DNA of 64,000 nucleotides from Hymenobacter rubripertinctus (GCF_003583925.1 NZ_QYCN01000031.1:17842-81841), one strand, 5' to 3'; positions 16,189-25,201 are shown, counted from the stretch's first letter. Made by a program: numbers and translations. Notes: generated from the sequence alone by a model not told the origin.

Positions 16189-17442
16189 ATGAAGCTCCTC
16201 GCCAAAACCAACCGCTACTACCTGCTGCTGACCACCGTGCTGTTTGCACTGGCAGGGGTGGCGCTGTACTACGGCCTGTACGCGGCTTTGCGCAGCGAGG
16301 TGGAGGAGCAACTCAGTAATGCCCGCCTGCACCTGGAGCGCCGGGCCGCCGCCGGGCGGCCCCTGCCTGAAACGCCCTTCGAATACCAGCTGAGCGTGAG
16401 CCCCGTGCCGCGCCCGCTCGGCTACCGCGATACGCTGCTGCTCGACGCCGAAGAGCAGGAAATGGTGCCCTTCCGCCAGCTCACGTTTCGGCTGCCGGTG
16501 CAGGGCCAGCCCCGCTGGGTAACGCTGCGCAAATCGTTGGTGGAAACTGACGATGTGCTGGGCGTGGTGCTCTCGGTGCTCCTGGCGGTGCTCGGGCTGC
16601 TGCTGCTGGGCGTGGTAGGTCTCAACCGCTGGCTCACGCGCCGCCTCTGGGCCCCGTTTCGCCATACGTTGCACACGTTGCGCCACTACGGCGTGCAGGA
16701 AAACCGGGTGCTCATGTTTCCGCCCGTGAGCACCGATGAATTCGCTGAACTCAACGATGAGCTGACCCGCCTGAGTCAGCGCCTGGTGGCCGACTACGAA
16801 GCTATGCGCGAGTTCACCGCCAACGCCGCTCACGAAACTCAGACCCCGCTGGCCATCATGCAGGCCAAGCTGGAGCAGATGCTGCAACTGCCGGAGTTGG
16901 AAAACCCCGCCCTGGCCACCCTCGCCACCGACCTCTACCAAGCCACCCTGCGCCTCTCACGCCTGCACCAGGCCCTTACGTTGCTAAGTAAAATCGAGAA
17001 CCGGCAGTTCGCCGAAACCGCCCCACTCCACCTGGCCCGGCTGCTCCGCGAGAAAGCCCAACAGCTCCAGCCCCTGCTCGACGCCCGCAACCTAACCCTC
17101 ACCCTGGACCTGGCCGCCGAACCCGCCGCCCTGCACCTGCACCCCGGCCTGGCCGATTCGCTGGTGCATAACCTGCTCCAGAACGCCGTCAAGCACAGCG
17201 TGCGCGGGGGCACGATAGCCGTGCACCTCACTTCCCTAGCCTTGGTCATCAGCAACACCGGCCCGGCCATCAGCGGCGACCCGGCCCGGTTTTTCGAGCG
17301 GTTCCAAAAGCACGAAGCTGCCTCCGCCTCGCCGGGGTTGGGCTTGTCCATCGTGCAGCAAATCGGCCGCTACTATGGCTTTGCGGTCAGCTACGATTTC
17401 TCCCCCACCAACTCCTGCCACACGCTGCGAGTGGCGTTTTAG
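16189..17442 (+). CDS. Sensor histidine kinase
   Basis: This 417-residue membrane kinase is the partner of the upstream response regulator. It has an N-terminal transmembrane helix (about 10-30), a small extracytoplasmic sensor region with many charged residues (about 35-118), a second helix (about 124-145), a linker, the H-box FTANAAHETQTPLA with the phospho-accepting His near 222, and an ATPase domain. The N-box is NLLQNAVKHS, the G1 region is the shortened ISNTGPAI, where the usual DNG is replaced, and the G2 box is GLGLSIVQQI. The G1 Asp is not obvious, so ATP binding may be atypical; this pattern is known in HisKA-type kinases of Bacteroidota. Translation may depend on the heptamer-repeat spacer upstream. 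Confidence 0.9.
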   Translation: MKLLAKTNRYYLLLTTVLFALAGVALYYGLYAALRSEVEEQLSNARLHLERRAAAGRPLPETPFEYQLSVSPVPRPLGYRDTLLLDAEEQEMVPFRQLTFRLPVQGQPRWVTLRKSLVETDDVLGVVLSVLLAVLGLLLLGVVGLNRWLTRRLWAPFRHTLHTLRHYGVQENRVLMFPPVSTDEFAELNDELTRLSQRLVADYEAMREFTANAAHETQTPLAIMQAKLEQMLQLPELENPALATLATDLYQATLRLSRLHQALTLLSKIENRQFAETAPLHLARLLREKAQQLQPLLDARNLTLTLDLAAEPAALHLHPGLADSLVHNLLQNAVKHSVRGGTIAVHLTSLALVISNTGPAISGDPARFFERFQKHEAASASPGLGLSIVQQIGRYYGFAVSYDFSPTNSCHTLRVAF

Positions 17443-17619
17443 TTGGTTGCCAGTTGCTAGTTGCCAGTTGCCGGGATAAGCGGGGTGAGTGGAATGAACG
17501 GGTAAATCGGCATGTCATGGTTCGGCTTCGCCACCGGCTGCGCTCCGCATGACACCGTGCTCTGATCAAAAACCAATCGAACGCCGGCCATCCACCAGAA
17601 AACCAACAGAATCAGGGGG

Positions 17620-17627
17620 TAGGTTTG
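17620..17627 (+). promoter_or_regulatory. Candidate -7 box for the PepSY-like gene
   Basis: TAGGTTTG matches the Bacteroidota -7 consensus, 29 bases before the ATG at 17656. A -33 TTG is not visible at the expected distance. The rest of the stretch 17443-17655 holds short GTTGCCAGTT repeats and a small GTCATG...CATGAC inverted repeat. Confidence 0.4.
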
Positions 17628-17655
17628 GGTAATCATTTTCCTAAAATCTCTCCCC

Positions 17656-18093
17656 ATGAAACACCTCCTTGGATTACTCGCCGCCGGACTGCTGCTGTCG
17701 GCTTCCGCTTCTGCCCAGAAAATGAAGGCCGCCCAAGTGCCGGCGGTCGTTATGGCTAGCTTCAACCGGCAATTTCCCCAGGCCAAAGAGGTGAAGTGGG
17801 AAAAAGAAGCCGACCAGTACGAAGCTGGGTTCGAGCAGGGTAAGCAGGAATTATCGGTTCTGCTGGACCCCAGCGGGAAGCTGGTTGAAACCGAAACGGA
17901 AATCAAAGTAGACCAGCTGCCCGCCGCCGTGCGGGCCACGCTGGCCCGCCAATACAAAGGCGTCAAAATAAAGGAAGCCGCCAAAATTGTGGCTGCCGGC
18001 ACGGGCGCGGTTACCTACGAAGCCGAAATTGTACAGGGCGGCAAAAATGTGGACCTGCTTTTCGATGCTGAGGGCCGGGAAGTGAAGAAGTAG
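17656..18093 (+). CDS. PepSY-like exported protein
   Basis: This 145-residue secreted protein has a signal peptide ending at ASASAQ (about residue 20). It has two repeats of the PepSY-like (DUF2874, BLIP-like) pattern: VVMASFNRQFPQAKEVKWEKEADQYEAGF and the second copy around VRATLARQYKGVKIKEAAKI. The conserved K-x-W-E-x-E-x-x-x-Y-E core and the G-K/R-E ending are typical of the family in Bacteroidota. Function is unknown; related proteins are often found beside two-component systems and may modulate the sensor in the periplasm. That matches its position 213 bases after the kinase. A strong bidirectional terminator follows. Confidence 0.82.
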   Translation: MKHLLGLLAAGLLLSASASAQKMKAAQVPAVVMASFNRQFPQAKEVKWEKEADQYEAGFEQGKQELSVLLDPSGKLVETETEIKVDQLPAAVRATLARQYKGVKIKEAAKIVAAGTGAVTYEAEIVQGGKNVDLLFDAEGREVKK

Positions 18094-18110
18094 CCGGCTG
18101 AATCAGCCGG

Positions 18111-18150
18111 CGTGGTGCCCCGATTTTTTGTTGGGGCACCACGTTTTTTT
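18111..18150. terminator. Rho-independent terminator, PepSY-like gene
   Basis: CGTGGTGCCCC (18111-18121) pairs with GGGGCACCACG (18133-18143), and seven T residues follow. An extra hairpin, GCCGGCTGAATCAGCCGGC, lies just before it. The tail overlaps the TAA stop (18151-18149) of the convergent J-domain-like gene. Confidence 0.88.
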
Positions 18151-19144
18151 ACACCGTTCCGTGGCCCTCGGCGGCCAGTTCGCGCAGCAGCTGGCGCAGG
18201 CCGGCGGGCTCCTGCACCAGGCGCAGCACCTGGGCCAGATACTCGGCCTCGGCCTTGAGGTGGCGCTTTATCTGGCGGATTTCCTGCTCCCGCTTCTTGC
18301 CGGTGCTGCCGCTGAAACCGTTTTCGCCGTACTGCAGCGCCTGCAATTGCTGCTTGAGCTCGGTTTGCTGCTGGCTCAAGGCCTCGGTGTAGCGGGCGAG
18401 CAGGGTGTCGTCGGTGGGGGAGGTGGCGGTGGTTTCGGCCAGCAACTGGAGCATGGTGTAGAGGTCGTTGGTTTCGTAGGCCTCCGTGATGCGCTGCATG
18501 AGCTCGGTGCGCTGGGGGTGGGTGGCTTCGTCACGGCTCAAGTCGGGATGATGGGCGCGGGCCAGCTGGCGGTAGAGGGTTTTGGTGTTGGCCAGCAACG
18601 CCTGCTCCTGGACCCGGATGGCCTGGGCGGCGGCTTCCTCGGCCCGCTGCTGCTTGGTTTTGCGGCGGTTGCGGGCCGCTTCGGCTGCCTGCTCGTGCGG
18701 GGCGCCGGCCGGGGCCGCTGCCTTCTCGTCGTCCTCTTTCTCGTCGTCGGTGCGGCGGCGCGGGGCGTATTTGCGCAGCATCTCGGCCGCGTCTTCCCCA
18801 AACCGGTCCTGCAAGGCCCGGGCGTTGCCCAGCAGCAAAGCCGTCAGCTGCTGCTCTTCGAGGCGGCTGAAAAAGCCCAGCAGCAACGCTTCTTCCAACG
18901 GGGCAAACAACGCCTGCCGGGCCTGTACCACCGTGGCCGCTGCCGGCCCTACCTGCTGCCAGTAGCGGCGGCGGGCCTCGGCCTGCTCCGCTTTCAGCTC
19001 CCGTAGCCGCTGCCGCTGCCCTTCCACTCGCGCCACAGCCTCGGCAAACGCCCGTTGAGCCGGCGTACCCGGCGCATCGGCCGGGGCCAGCGTGGGCAGG
19101 GAGTTAGCGGCGGGCAGGTCGGTGTAGGGGTTGTGCAGGTGCAT
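18149..19144 (-). CDS. J-domain-like protein with charged coiled-coil
   Basis: This 331-residue protein ends with a region resembling the J domain: LYRQLARAHHPDLSR, with HPD at about residues 199-201, followed by a helix that ends in TEAYETNDLYTMLQLL. The N-terminal half is rich in Ala, Gln, Arg and Glu and is predicted as helices or coiled coil. A charged stretch of KEDDEK and KTKQQR-type residues lies between. HPD is the DnaK-activating signature, so a co-chaperone role is possible, but the order (J domain in the C-terminal half) is not the classic DnaJ one. Start at ATG 19144 (MHLHNP); upstream open frame is likely non-coding. The convergent neighbour ends in the shared terminator at 18111-18150. 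Confidence 0.7.
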   Translation of the reverse strand: MHLHNPYTDLPAANSLPTLAPADAPGTPAQRAFAEAVARVEGQRQRLRELKAEQAEARRRYWQQVGPAAATVVQARQALFAPLEEALLLGFFSRLEEQQLTALLLGNARALQDRFGEDAAEMLRKYAPRRRTDDEKEDDEKAAAPAGAPHEQAAEAARNRRKTKQQRAEEAAAQAIRVQEQALLANTKTLYRQLARAHHPDLSRDEATHPQRTELMQRITEAYETNDLYTMLQLLAETTATSPTDDTLLARYTEALSQQQTELKQQLQALQYGENGFSGSTGKKREQEIRQIKRHLKAEAEYLAQVLRLVQEPAGLRQLLRELAAEGHGTV

Positions 19145-19706
19145 GGAGGGAGATGAGAGGGTGCGGAAAGCCAGTGCAAAGGAACAGCATGCGCAACACA
19201 TGCCCTACTGAATCAGCCACCAGCCGGTCACGGAATGCGGCCGGCTGGTTGCTGAAATAGGTGTAGATATGAGCAACGGAGGGAGTACAGCGCTTTCAAG
19301 CGCTAGTAAACCCGGACCGGTTCAGGCAGGGCTACTGCCTACAGCTTCCCCTTCAGAATCCGGACAAGCAGTTACGGCGGATCAGTGGAACGACCAGAAC
19401 GAACAGCACCCCTGCGGATAACCAGCCAGCTTGGCCGTAACGCAGCGGAGTGCTTCTGCGTAGGCACAGGGCAGCGTGCGCGTTCCGAAACCCGCCCACG
19501 AATGGGGTAGTGCTGATTCGGAAGGTCTGACAGCAAAAGCATTAAGCCTTGCTCTGCCGGTAAAGCCGGTACCGGGAGCAAGCTTGCAGCTGAGAAGATG
19601 CCCGGATTTTGTAGGCTGTCGCGCTAAACCAGGTGGTTGGCGGCCAGTTAATCAGGTAGCATTTGCCCCGTTCACGCTATTGCGCTACCACGAATTTCCT
19701 TTTGTA
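19145..19706. other. Gene-free stretch between the J-domain-like gene and the molybdenum-hydroxylase operon
   Basis: About 560 bases hold no convincing gene on either strand. They should contain the promoters for the divergent neighbours. Near the operon side there is GTAGCATTTGCC, which is close to the TAnnTTTG box but has one extra base. A small GCCGGC-type inverted repeat is at about 19220-19255. I see no RNA gene. Confidence 0.5.
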
Positions 19707-20327
19707 ATGTCCGATCAATCTACTCCCGCAGCCCCGCTCAACCCCGACGGCTCGCGCCGTACCTTCATGAAACAGGCCGGCGGCTTTCTGGGGCTGGCCC
19801 TGGCCCCGCCCTTCCTCAGCCAGGCCGAGCGCCTGACAGCCCTTTCTAAGAAGGTAGAAGGCGTGTCCACCATTAGCCTAAAGGTAAACGGCACCGTGCG
19901 CGCCATCCGGGCCGAACCCCGCGTCACGCTGCTCGACGCCCTGCGCGAGTACCTCGACCTGACGGGCTCCAAGAAGGGCTGCGACCATGGCCAGTGCGGC
20001 GCCTGCACCGTGCTCGTGGATGGCCGCCGCGTGAACAGCTGCCTCACGCTGGCCATCATGACCCAGGGCAAGGAAATTACGACCATCGAGGGCCTGGCCA
20101 AAGGTGATGAGCTGCACCCCATGCAAGCCGCCTTCCTCAAGCACGACGGGTTCCAGTGCGGCTACTGCACCCCCGGCCAGATACTATCGGCCGTGGCCTG
20201 CGTGCAGGAGGGCCATGCCGGCTCCGAAGCCGAGGTGCGCGAGTGGATGAGCGGCAACCTGTGCCGCTGCAGCGCCTACCCCAACATCACGGCCGCCATT
20301 CTGGAGGCTAAAGGGCAAATGGGGTAG
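19707..20327 (+). CDS. Molybdenum hydroxylase, [2Fe-2S] subunit with Tat signal (PaoA-like)
   Basis: This 206-residue protein is the iron-sulphur subunit of a xanthine-oxidase-family enzyme. Residues 14-31 form a twin-arginine signal (SRRTFMKQAGGFLGLALA), so the complex is probably exported folded to the periplasm. A plant-type [2Fe-2S] site is shown by CDHGQCGAC and a downstream Cys in VNSC. The second cluster site is CGYCTPGQ and the later NLCRCSAYPN. The set of eight cysteines is the family pattern. It resembles the small subunit of the periplasmic aldehyde oxidoreductase PaoABC. Start at ATG 19707; the rest of the long upstream frame is not coding. It is first in a five-gene operon. Confidence 0.9.
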   Translation: MSDQSTPAAPLNPDGSRRTFMKQAGGFLGLALAPPFLSQAERLTALSKKVEGVSTISLKVNGTVRAIRAEPRVTLLDALREYLDLTGSKKGCDHGQCGACTVLVDGRRVNSCLTLAIMTQGKEITTIEGLAKGDELHPMQAAFLKHDGFQCGYCTPGQILSAVACVQEGHAGSEAEVREWMSGNLCRCSAYPNITAAILEAKGQMG

Positions 20328-20345
20328 GGGAAGAGTTGGGGAAAG

Positions 20346-20472
20346 AAGAACGTCATGCAGAGCGCAGCGAAGCATCTCTACCGCTTCGTTGCCACACTAA
20401 CCCTTACGTCAGGATTAGCGCTGCGGTAGAGATGCTTCGACTGCGCTCCGCTGCGCTCAGCATGACCGTTCT
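20346..20472. repeat. Long palindrome, family B copy 1
   Basis: Arms of about 38 bases (20346-20383 and 20422-20472, allowing gaps) contain CGTCATGC, GCGCAGCG, AAGCATCTCTACC and their complements. It fills the junction between the iron-sulphur and FAD subunits. A close relative is at 40131-40256. Confidence 0.88.
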
Positions 20473-20540
20473 TTCCTGTCAAAACCACCTCCGCCAACCC
20501 GCCTGCCCTTCACCTTAGCCTCCTCCAGACCTCAACTACC

Positions 20541-21527
20541 ATGAATAACTTCTCCTATATCCAGGCCGACAAGGCCAAGGAAGCCACGGCGGCCAAGCGC
20601 GACGATAAATCGGCCGCTTTTATTGCCGGCGGCACCACGCTGATTGACCTGATGAAGCTCAACGTGGAAAACCACGACCAGCTGATTGACGTGAATATGC
20701 TGCCGTTCCGGGGCATCGAAATGACCAAGAACGGCCTGCGCATCGGGGCGCTGGAGCGCATGAGCGAGGTGGGCGAGCATCCGCTGGTGGTGCAGAACTT
20801 TCCGGCCGTGTCGGAGTCGCTGCTGCTGGCGGCTTCGGCCCAGTTGCGCAACATGGCCAGCATCGGGGGCAACGTGCTACAGCGCACCCGTTGCGGCTAC
20901 TTCCGCGACACGGCGTTTCCGTGCAACAAGCGCGAGCCCGGCACCGGCTGCCCGGCCCTGGAGGGCGACAACCGTAACCTGGCCATCCTGGGCACCAGCT
21001 CCGCCTGCATCGCCACCAGCTACCCCGGCGACCTGTCGGTGGCCCTCACGGCCCTCGACGCCGTGCTGACGCTGGAAAACGCCAAGGGCAAGCAGCGCGA
21101 GGTGCCCATCACCAAGTTCTACCTGCTGCCCGGCACCACGCCCCAGAAGGAAACCGTGCTGGAGGCCGACGAGCTGATTGTGGCCGTGACCATTCCGCAG
21201 ACCGCAGCGGCGCGCAAATCGAAGTACCTGAAGGTGCGCGACCGGAGTTCCTACGCCTACGCGCTGGCTTCGGCGGCGGTGGGCCTGGAGGTGCAGGGCG
21301 GTCTTATCCGGTCGGCCCGCGTGGCGCTGGGTGGCGTGGGCACCCAGCCCTGGCGCTGCTCCGAGGCTGAGAAGATGCTGGTGGGCAAAGCGCCTTCCGA
21401 AGCCGTATTCCGGGCCGCCGCCGAAGTGGCATTGCGCGGGGCTAAGCCCCGGGAGCACAATGCTTTCAAAGTAGAAATGGCGCAAAATACGCTGGTGCGG
21501 GCTTTGAGTGAAGTAGCGTCGCTGTAG
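20541..21527 (+). CDS. Molybdenum hydroxylase, FAD subunit with extra Fe-S motif (PaoB-like)
   Basis: This 328-residue subunit binds FAD and passes electrons from the molybdenum site. The FAD-binding pattern is FIAGGTTLIDLMKLNVENHDQLIDV-like near residues 29-52, with ASIGGNV near 109-115 and a C-terminal CODH-type domain. Just after it are four cysteines in CGYFRDTAFPCNKREPGTGC and in SSAC. From family knowledge this is the position of the additional [4Fe-4S] cluster in PaoB and 4-hydroxybenzoyl-CoA reductase. Together with the Tat-bearing small subunit this points to the PaoABC group and away from cytosolic xanthine dehydrogenase. The TAG stop lies inside the start of the next palindrome. 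Confidence 0.9.
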   Translation: MNNFSYIQADKAKEATAAKRDDKSAAFIAGGTTLIDLMKLNVENHDQLIDVNMLPFRGIEMTKNGLRIGALERMSEVGEHPLVVQNFPAVSESLLLAASAQLRNMASIGGNVLQRTRCGYFRDTAFPCNKREPGTGCPALEGDNRNLAILGTSSACIATSYPGDLSVALTALDAVLTLENAKGKQREVPITKFYLLPGTTPQKETVLEADELIVAVTIPQTAAARKSKYLKVRDRSSYAYALASAAVGLEVQGGLIRSARVALGGVGTQPWRCSEAEKMLVGKAPSEAVFRAAAEVALRGAKPREHNAFKVEMAQNTLVRALSEVASL

Positions 21528-21620
21528 GGGCGGGGCTTGTCCCCGCCCGCTGTGTGCACCACTGAACCGAACCGTTGCAGCGGCGCGAACGGCGGGCGGG
21601 GACAAGCCCCGCCCCTACAT
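21524..21620. repeat. Long palindrome, family D copy 1, overlapping two genes
   Basis: Arms TGTAGGGGCGGGGCTTGTCC and onward (21524-21550) and the complement at 21593-21620 surround about 42 bases. The left arm holds the TAG stop of the FAD subunit. The right arm ends just before the conserved first residues TNVVG of the molybdenum subunit. A shorter relative is at 25178-25201. Confidence 0.88.
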
Positions 21621-23921
21621 ACCAACGTAGTCGGCAAACCGATGGACCGTGTGGACGGCCCGGCCAAGGTAACCGGCGCGGCCCGCTACTCGGCCGAAAT
21701 CAATGTGCCCGGCACGGTGTACGGGGTGCTCAAAAGCAGCACCATCGCCAAGGGCCGCATTACCAATATTGACACTACGGCGGCGGCCAAGGAGCCGGGC
21801 ATTCTCAACATCTTCACCCACCAAAACCTGCCCAAGCCGGCCAAAACGCCCAAGCAGATTGAGAAGTGGCGGGCCGCCCAGAGCTACCTGCCCATGCAGG
21901 ACGACCAGATTCAGTACGCCGGCCAGCCGGTGGCGCTGGTGGTGGCGGCCACGCTGGAGGCGGCCACCCAGGCGGCGGCCCTCATCAAGGTGACCTACCA
22001 GGCCGATACACCTATCGACTCCTACCACGACCCCAAGGCCGAGCTGTTTGACCCGCAGAAGATTCAGCAGGGCAAGAAGGACGGCCACGTGGTGCGCGGC
22101 AACCCCCAGCAGGCGTTCGACGGCGCGGCCATCCGCCATGAGGCCACGTACGTGCACGCCATCAACCACCACAGCCCCATGGAGCCGGCCGCCACGCTGG
22201 CCGTGTGGGAGGGCGCCGACAAGCTGACGGTGTACGAAGCCAGCCAGAACGTGACCATGCACCAGGGCAACCTGGCCGAGCTGCTGGGCATGCCCCGCGA
22301 GCAGATCCGGGTGGTAACCAAGTACATTGGGGGCGGTTTCGGCTGCAAGGGCTCATTCTGGCCCCACACCATTCTGACGGTGCTGGCGGCGCGGGCCGTG
22401 AACCGGCCGGTGAAGCTGGTGCTTACCCGGCCCCAGATGTTTACCGGCGTCGGCCACCGCGAAGACCAGGAGCAGACCCTAAAAATGGGCGCCACCGCCG
22501 ACGGCAAACTGGTGTCCATTGTGCACTCGAAAAAGGCCACCACGTCGCCTTGGGACAATTACACCGAGTCGAACGGCAAGATCATGGACATGCTCTATGC
22601 CTGCCCCAACTACTCGACGGTGTATGAACTGGCCCGGGCCAACGTGATGACTTCGGTGTGGATGCGCGCGCCCGGCGAAGCGCCCGGCTCGTTTGCGCTG
22701 GAAAGCTCGATGGACGATCTGGCCCACCAGCTCAACATCGACCCGCTCGAAATCCGGCTGCGCAACTACGCCGACCACGACCACAGCTCGGGCAAGCCCT
22801 GGAGCAGCAAGAGCCTCAAGCAGTGCTACACCCGCGGGGCCGAGCTCTTTGGCTGGAACAAGCGCAACCCCAAGCCCGGCCAGACGCGCCGGGGCAACCT
22901 GCTGGTGGGCCACGGCATGGCCTCGGCTACCTACCCCGTGCACAGCTCGCAGGGCACGGCCCGCGTGCGCCTCTTTGCCGATGGCCACGCTGTAGTAGAA
23001 GCCGGGGCCACCGACCTGGGCACCGGCACCTACACCGTGATGACGCAGGTTTCGGCCGACGCGCTGGGCTTGCCGCCCGAGAAAATCCGTTTTGAGCTGG
23101 GCGATACCCGTCTGCCCACGGCCCCCGGTTCGGGTGGCTCGGTGGCGGCTGGTACGGTGGCCTCGTCTATTATGGCCGCTGCCGAAGACGTGTGGGACAA
23201 GGTGGTGAAGATGGCGGTGGCCGATAAGAAGTCGCCGCTCTACAAGGTCAAGCCCACCGACGTGAAGGTGGAGCTGGGCCGCATGTTCCTCGCCAAGGAC
23301 CCCAAGAAGGGCGAAACGCTGCTGGCGGCCCTGGGCCGCAGTGGCCAGCCCGACATTGAGGGCAGCGGCACCGGCAAGTACGGGGCGGGCTACGAGGAAA
23401 AGAACTTCGGCCAGAACGGCGCCGACCAGAACAACGACAACAAGGAGAAGAAATCGGGCGGCCACTCCATGCACTCGTTCGGCGCCCACTTCTGCGAGGT
23501 GGAAGTTGACCCCGACCTGGGCACGGTGCGCATCACCCGCTGGGTGGGCGTGCATGGCGTGGGCACGGTGCTCAACCTGAAAACTGCTACCAGCCAGATG
23601 AAGGGTGGGGCCATCTACGGCATCGGGGCGGCTCTGATGGAGGACACCTTCCGCGACCCCAACTTCGCCCGCTACACCAACGCCGACCTGGCCGGCTACC
23701 ACATCCCTGTCAACGCCGATATCCCCGAAATCCAGGTGGAGTTCGTGCCCGAAACCGACCCTTATATCAACTACTTAGGCGTAAAAGGCATCGGCGAGCT
23801 GGGCATGGTGGGCGTGGCCGCCGCCGTGGGCAACGCCATCTTCAACGCCACCGGCCGCCGCATGCGCAGCCTGCCCATCACGCCGGATAAGATGCTGGAG
23901 GCGTTGCGGCTGCCGGCGTAA
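21537..23921 (+). CDS. Molybdenum hydroxylase, molybdopterin-binding subunit (PaoC-like)
   Basis: This large catalytic subunit, up to 794 residues, binds the molybdopterin cytosine dinucleotide cofactor. The family signatures are visible: the IGGGFGCKG loop near residue 263-271, RAPGEAPGSFALESSMDDLA (Moco loop), SGGSVAAGT, and KGIGELGM near the C-terminus with the catalytic Glu. The Tat-targeted small subunit would carry it to the periplasm. The start is unclear. The longest frame starts at TTG 21537, and a GTG at 21552 is also possible; both lie inside a palindrome. The conserved N-terminus TNVVGKPMDRVDG begins after the repeat and before the first ATG (21642). An aldehyde is the likely substrate because of similarity to PaoABC, but other N-heterocycles are possible. 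Confidence 0.9.
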   Translation: MSPPAVCTTEPNRCSGANGGRGQAPPLHTNVVGKPMDRVDGPAKVTGAARYSAEINVPGTVYGVLKSSTIAKGRITNIDTTAAAKEPGILNIFTHQNLPKPAKTPKQIEKWRAAQSYLPMQDDQIQYAGQPVALVVAATLEAATQAAALIKVTYQADTPIDSYHDPKAELFDPQKIQQGKKDGHVVRGNPQQAFDGAAIRHEATYVHAINHHSPMEPAATLAVWEGADKLTVYEASQNVTMHQGNLAELLGMPREQIRVVTKYIGGGFGCKGSFWPHTILTVLAARAVNRPVKLVLTRPQMFTGVGHREDQEQTLKMGATADGKLVSIVHSKKATTSPWDNYTESNGKIMDMLYACPNYSTVYELARANVMTSVWMRAPGEAPGSFALESSMDDLAHQLNIDPLEIRLRNYADHDHSSGKPWSSKSLKQCYTRGAELFGWNKRNPKPGQTRRGNLLVGHGMASATYPVHSSQGTARVRLFADGHAVVEAGATDLGTGTYTVMTQVSADALGLPPEKIRFELGDTRLPTAPGSGGSVAAGTVASSIMAAAEDVWDKVVKMAVADKKSPLYKVKPTDVKVELGRMFLAKDPKKGETLLAALGRSGQPDIEGSGTGKYGAGYEEKNFGQNGADQNNDNKEKKSGGHSMHSFGAHFCEVEVDPDLGTVRITRWVGVHGVGTVLNLKTATSQMKGGAIYGIGAALMEDTFRDPNFARYTNADLAGYHIPVNADIPEIQVEFVPETDPYINYLGVKGIGELGMVGVAAAVGNAIFNATGRRMRSLPITPDKMLEALRLPA

Positions 23922-23945
23922 TTGGTGTCGCCCTGGCGTGGTGCC

Positions 23946-23983
23946 TCACCCCCTAGCCCCCTCTCCTTTTTCGGAGAGGGGGT
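23946..23983. repeat. Family A half-copy and hairpin before the XdhC gene
   Basis: CCTCACCCCCTAGCCCCC matches one arm of family A (compare 11768). It is followed by a compact hairpin, CCCCCTCTCC with CGGAGAGGGGG around TTTTT. It ends 7 bases before the ATG of the XdhC gene, so it would hold the ribosome-binding region in structure. Confidence 0.8.
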
Positions 23984-23990
23984 TCAAAAA

Positions 23991-25181
23991 ATGACTGAAC
24001 TCGAACGCCTTCTGCACGCCTACGATGAGCACCGCGCCGCCGGGCGGGCCTGCGCGCTGGCCTCGGTGGTGGACGTGGCCGGCTCGGCCTACCGTCGCCC
24101 CGGGGCCCGAATGCTGGTTACCGATGAGGGCCGGCTCACGGGCGCCATCAGCGGGGGCTGCCTGGAGGGCGACGCCCGCCAGCGGGCCAGGCGCGTGATT
24201 CAGCAGGGCCGCCCCGCGGTGGTCACCTACGACTCCACTGACCCCGACGACGACCTGCAATTCGGGGCCGCGCTGGGCTGCCAGGGCATTGTGCAGGTGC
24301 TGCTGGAGCCACTGGATTTCACCAACCCCGACAACCCGCTAGAGCTGCTGCGCCGTTGGGCCGGGGGCGTAGAAGCGCCCGCCGTGGTCGTAACCGTATT
24401 TGCAACGGCTGGGCCAGCGGCGCAGGTGCCAGTCGGGGCGCGGCTGCTGCTGCTGGCCGATGGCACCGTGGAAACGACCGTGCCCGCCCACGCCGACCTG
24501 TACGCCCAACTGCTCGCCGATGCCCGGGCCGCGCTGGCAGCCGGCCAGCCCGCCACCCGTCATTACCCCGTGCGCAGCGGCGCGGTGCGGGTGAGCCTGG
24601 AAATTCTGCGGCCTCCCGTGCGCCTGACCGTGTACGGGGCCGGCAACGACGTGCAGCCGTTGGTCCGCTTGGCCTCCGGCCTCGGCTGGCGGGTGCGGGT
24701 GCTCGATGGCCGTCCAGCCCAGGCCGCCCCGGCGCGCTTCCCGGAGGCCCACGAGGTGCAGGTGCTGCCGCTGGCCCAGGTAGGAGAGCAGCTCCACGAT
24801 GGCAGCTTCGCCCTGCTGATGACCCACAACTACTACTACGACCTGGCGGTATTGCGCCACCTGCTGCCCGACCCCACTACCACCTATATTGGGCTGCTGG
24901 GGCCGCGCAAAAAGTACGAGCGCCTGCTGGATGAGCTCACCCGGGACTTCCCTGATGCCGCCCCGCAGTTACAGGGCCGTATTCACAGCCCCATCGGCCT
25001 GAACCTGGGCGCCGAAACGCCGGAAGAAATTGCCCTGTCGGTAGTAGCCGAAATCCAGGCCGTGCTCACGGGCCGCCCCGCCGGTTTCCTGCGCGACTCG
25101 CCCCACCCCATCCACCCGCCTCTGCGCGCCGACGCCTCCCTGGTACCTGAGGGCCGGGTGGGGGCCATTTGCGAGTTGTAG
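23991..25181 (+). CDS. XdhC/CoxI-family molybdenum cofactor insertion chaperone
   Basis: This 396-residue protein is the maturation factor that binds and inserts the sulfurated molybdenum cofactor into the hydroxylase; PaoD is the analogous partner in PaoABC systems. The N-terminal XdhC-CoxI domain shows SAYRRPGARMLV and GAISGGCLEGD with the conserved Cys near residue 61. The C-terminal Rossmann-like domain has VYGAGNDVQPLVRLAS and ends with YIGLLGPRKKYER and HSPIGLNLGAETPEEIALSVVAEI. Start at ATG 23991; the 23 codons before it in the open frame are repeat DNA. It has the length and two-domain order usual for the family. The stop codon lies in the next palindrome. Confidence 0.9.
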   Translation: MTELERLLHAYDEHRAAGRACALASVVDVAGSAYRRPGARMLVTDEGRLTGAISGGCLEGDARQRARRVIQQGRPAVVTYDSTDPDDDLQFGAALGCQGIVQVLLEPLDFTNPDNPLELLRRWAGGVEAPAVVVTVFATAGPAAQVPVGARLLLLADGTVETTVPAHADLYAQLLADARAALAAGQPATRHYPVRSGAVRVSLEILRPPVRLTVYGAGNDVQPLVRLASGLGWRVRVLDGRPAQAAPARFPEAHEVQVLPLAQVGEQLHDGSFALLMTHNYYYDLAVLRHLLPDPTTTYIGLLGPRKKYERLLDELTRDFPDAAPQLQGRIHSPIGLNLGAETPEEIALSVVAEIQAVLTGRPAGFLRDSPHPIHPPLRADASLVPEGRVGAICEL

Positions 25182-25201
25182 GGGCGGGGGCAAGCCCCTA
25201 C
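25178..25201. repeat. Short family D hairpin at the XdhC stop
   Basis: TGTAGGGGCGGGGGCAAGCCCCTACG contains the arm GTAGGGGC and its complement around GGGGGCAA. The word TGTAGGGGCGGGG is identical to the start of the palindrome at 21524. The TAG stop of the XdhC gene lies within the arm. Confidence 0.75.

Noticed and set aside
19145..19706. Possible RNA gene or riboswitch upstream of the molybdenum-hydroxylase operon
   Set aside because: I looked for a molybdenum-cofactor-type leader structure and did not find conserved motifs. A covariance-model search would decide.
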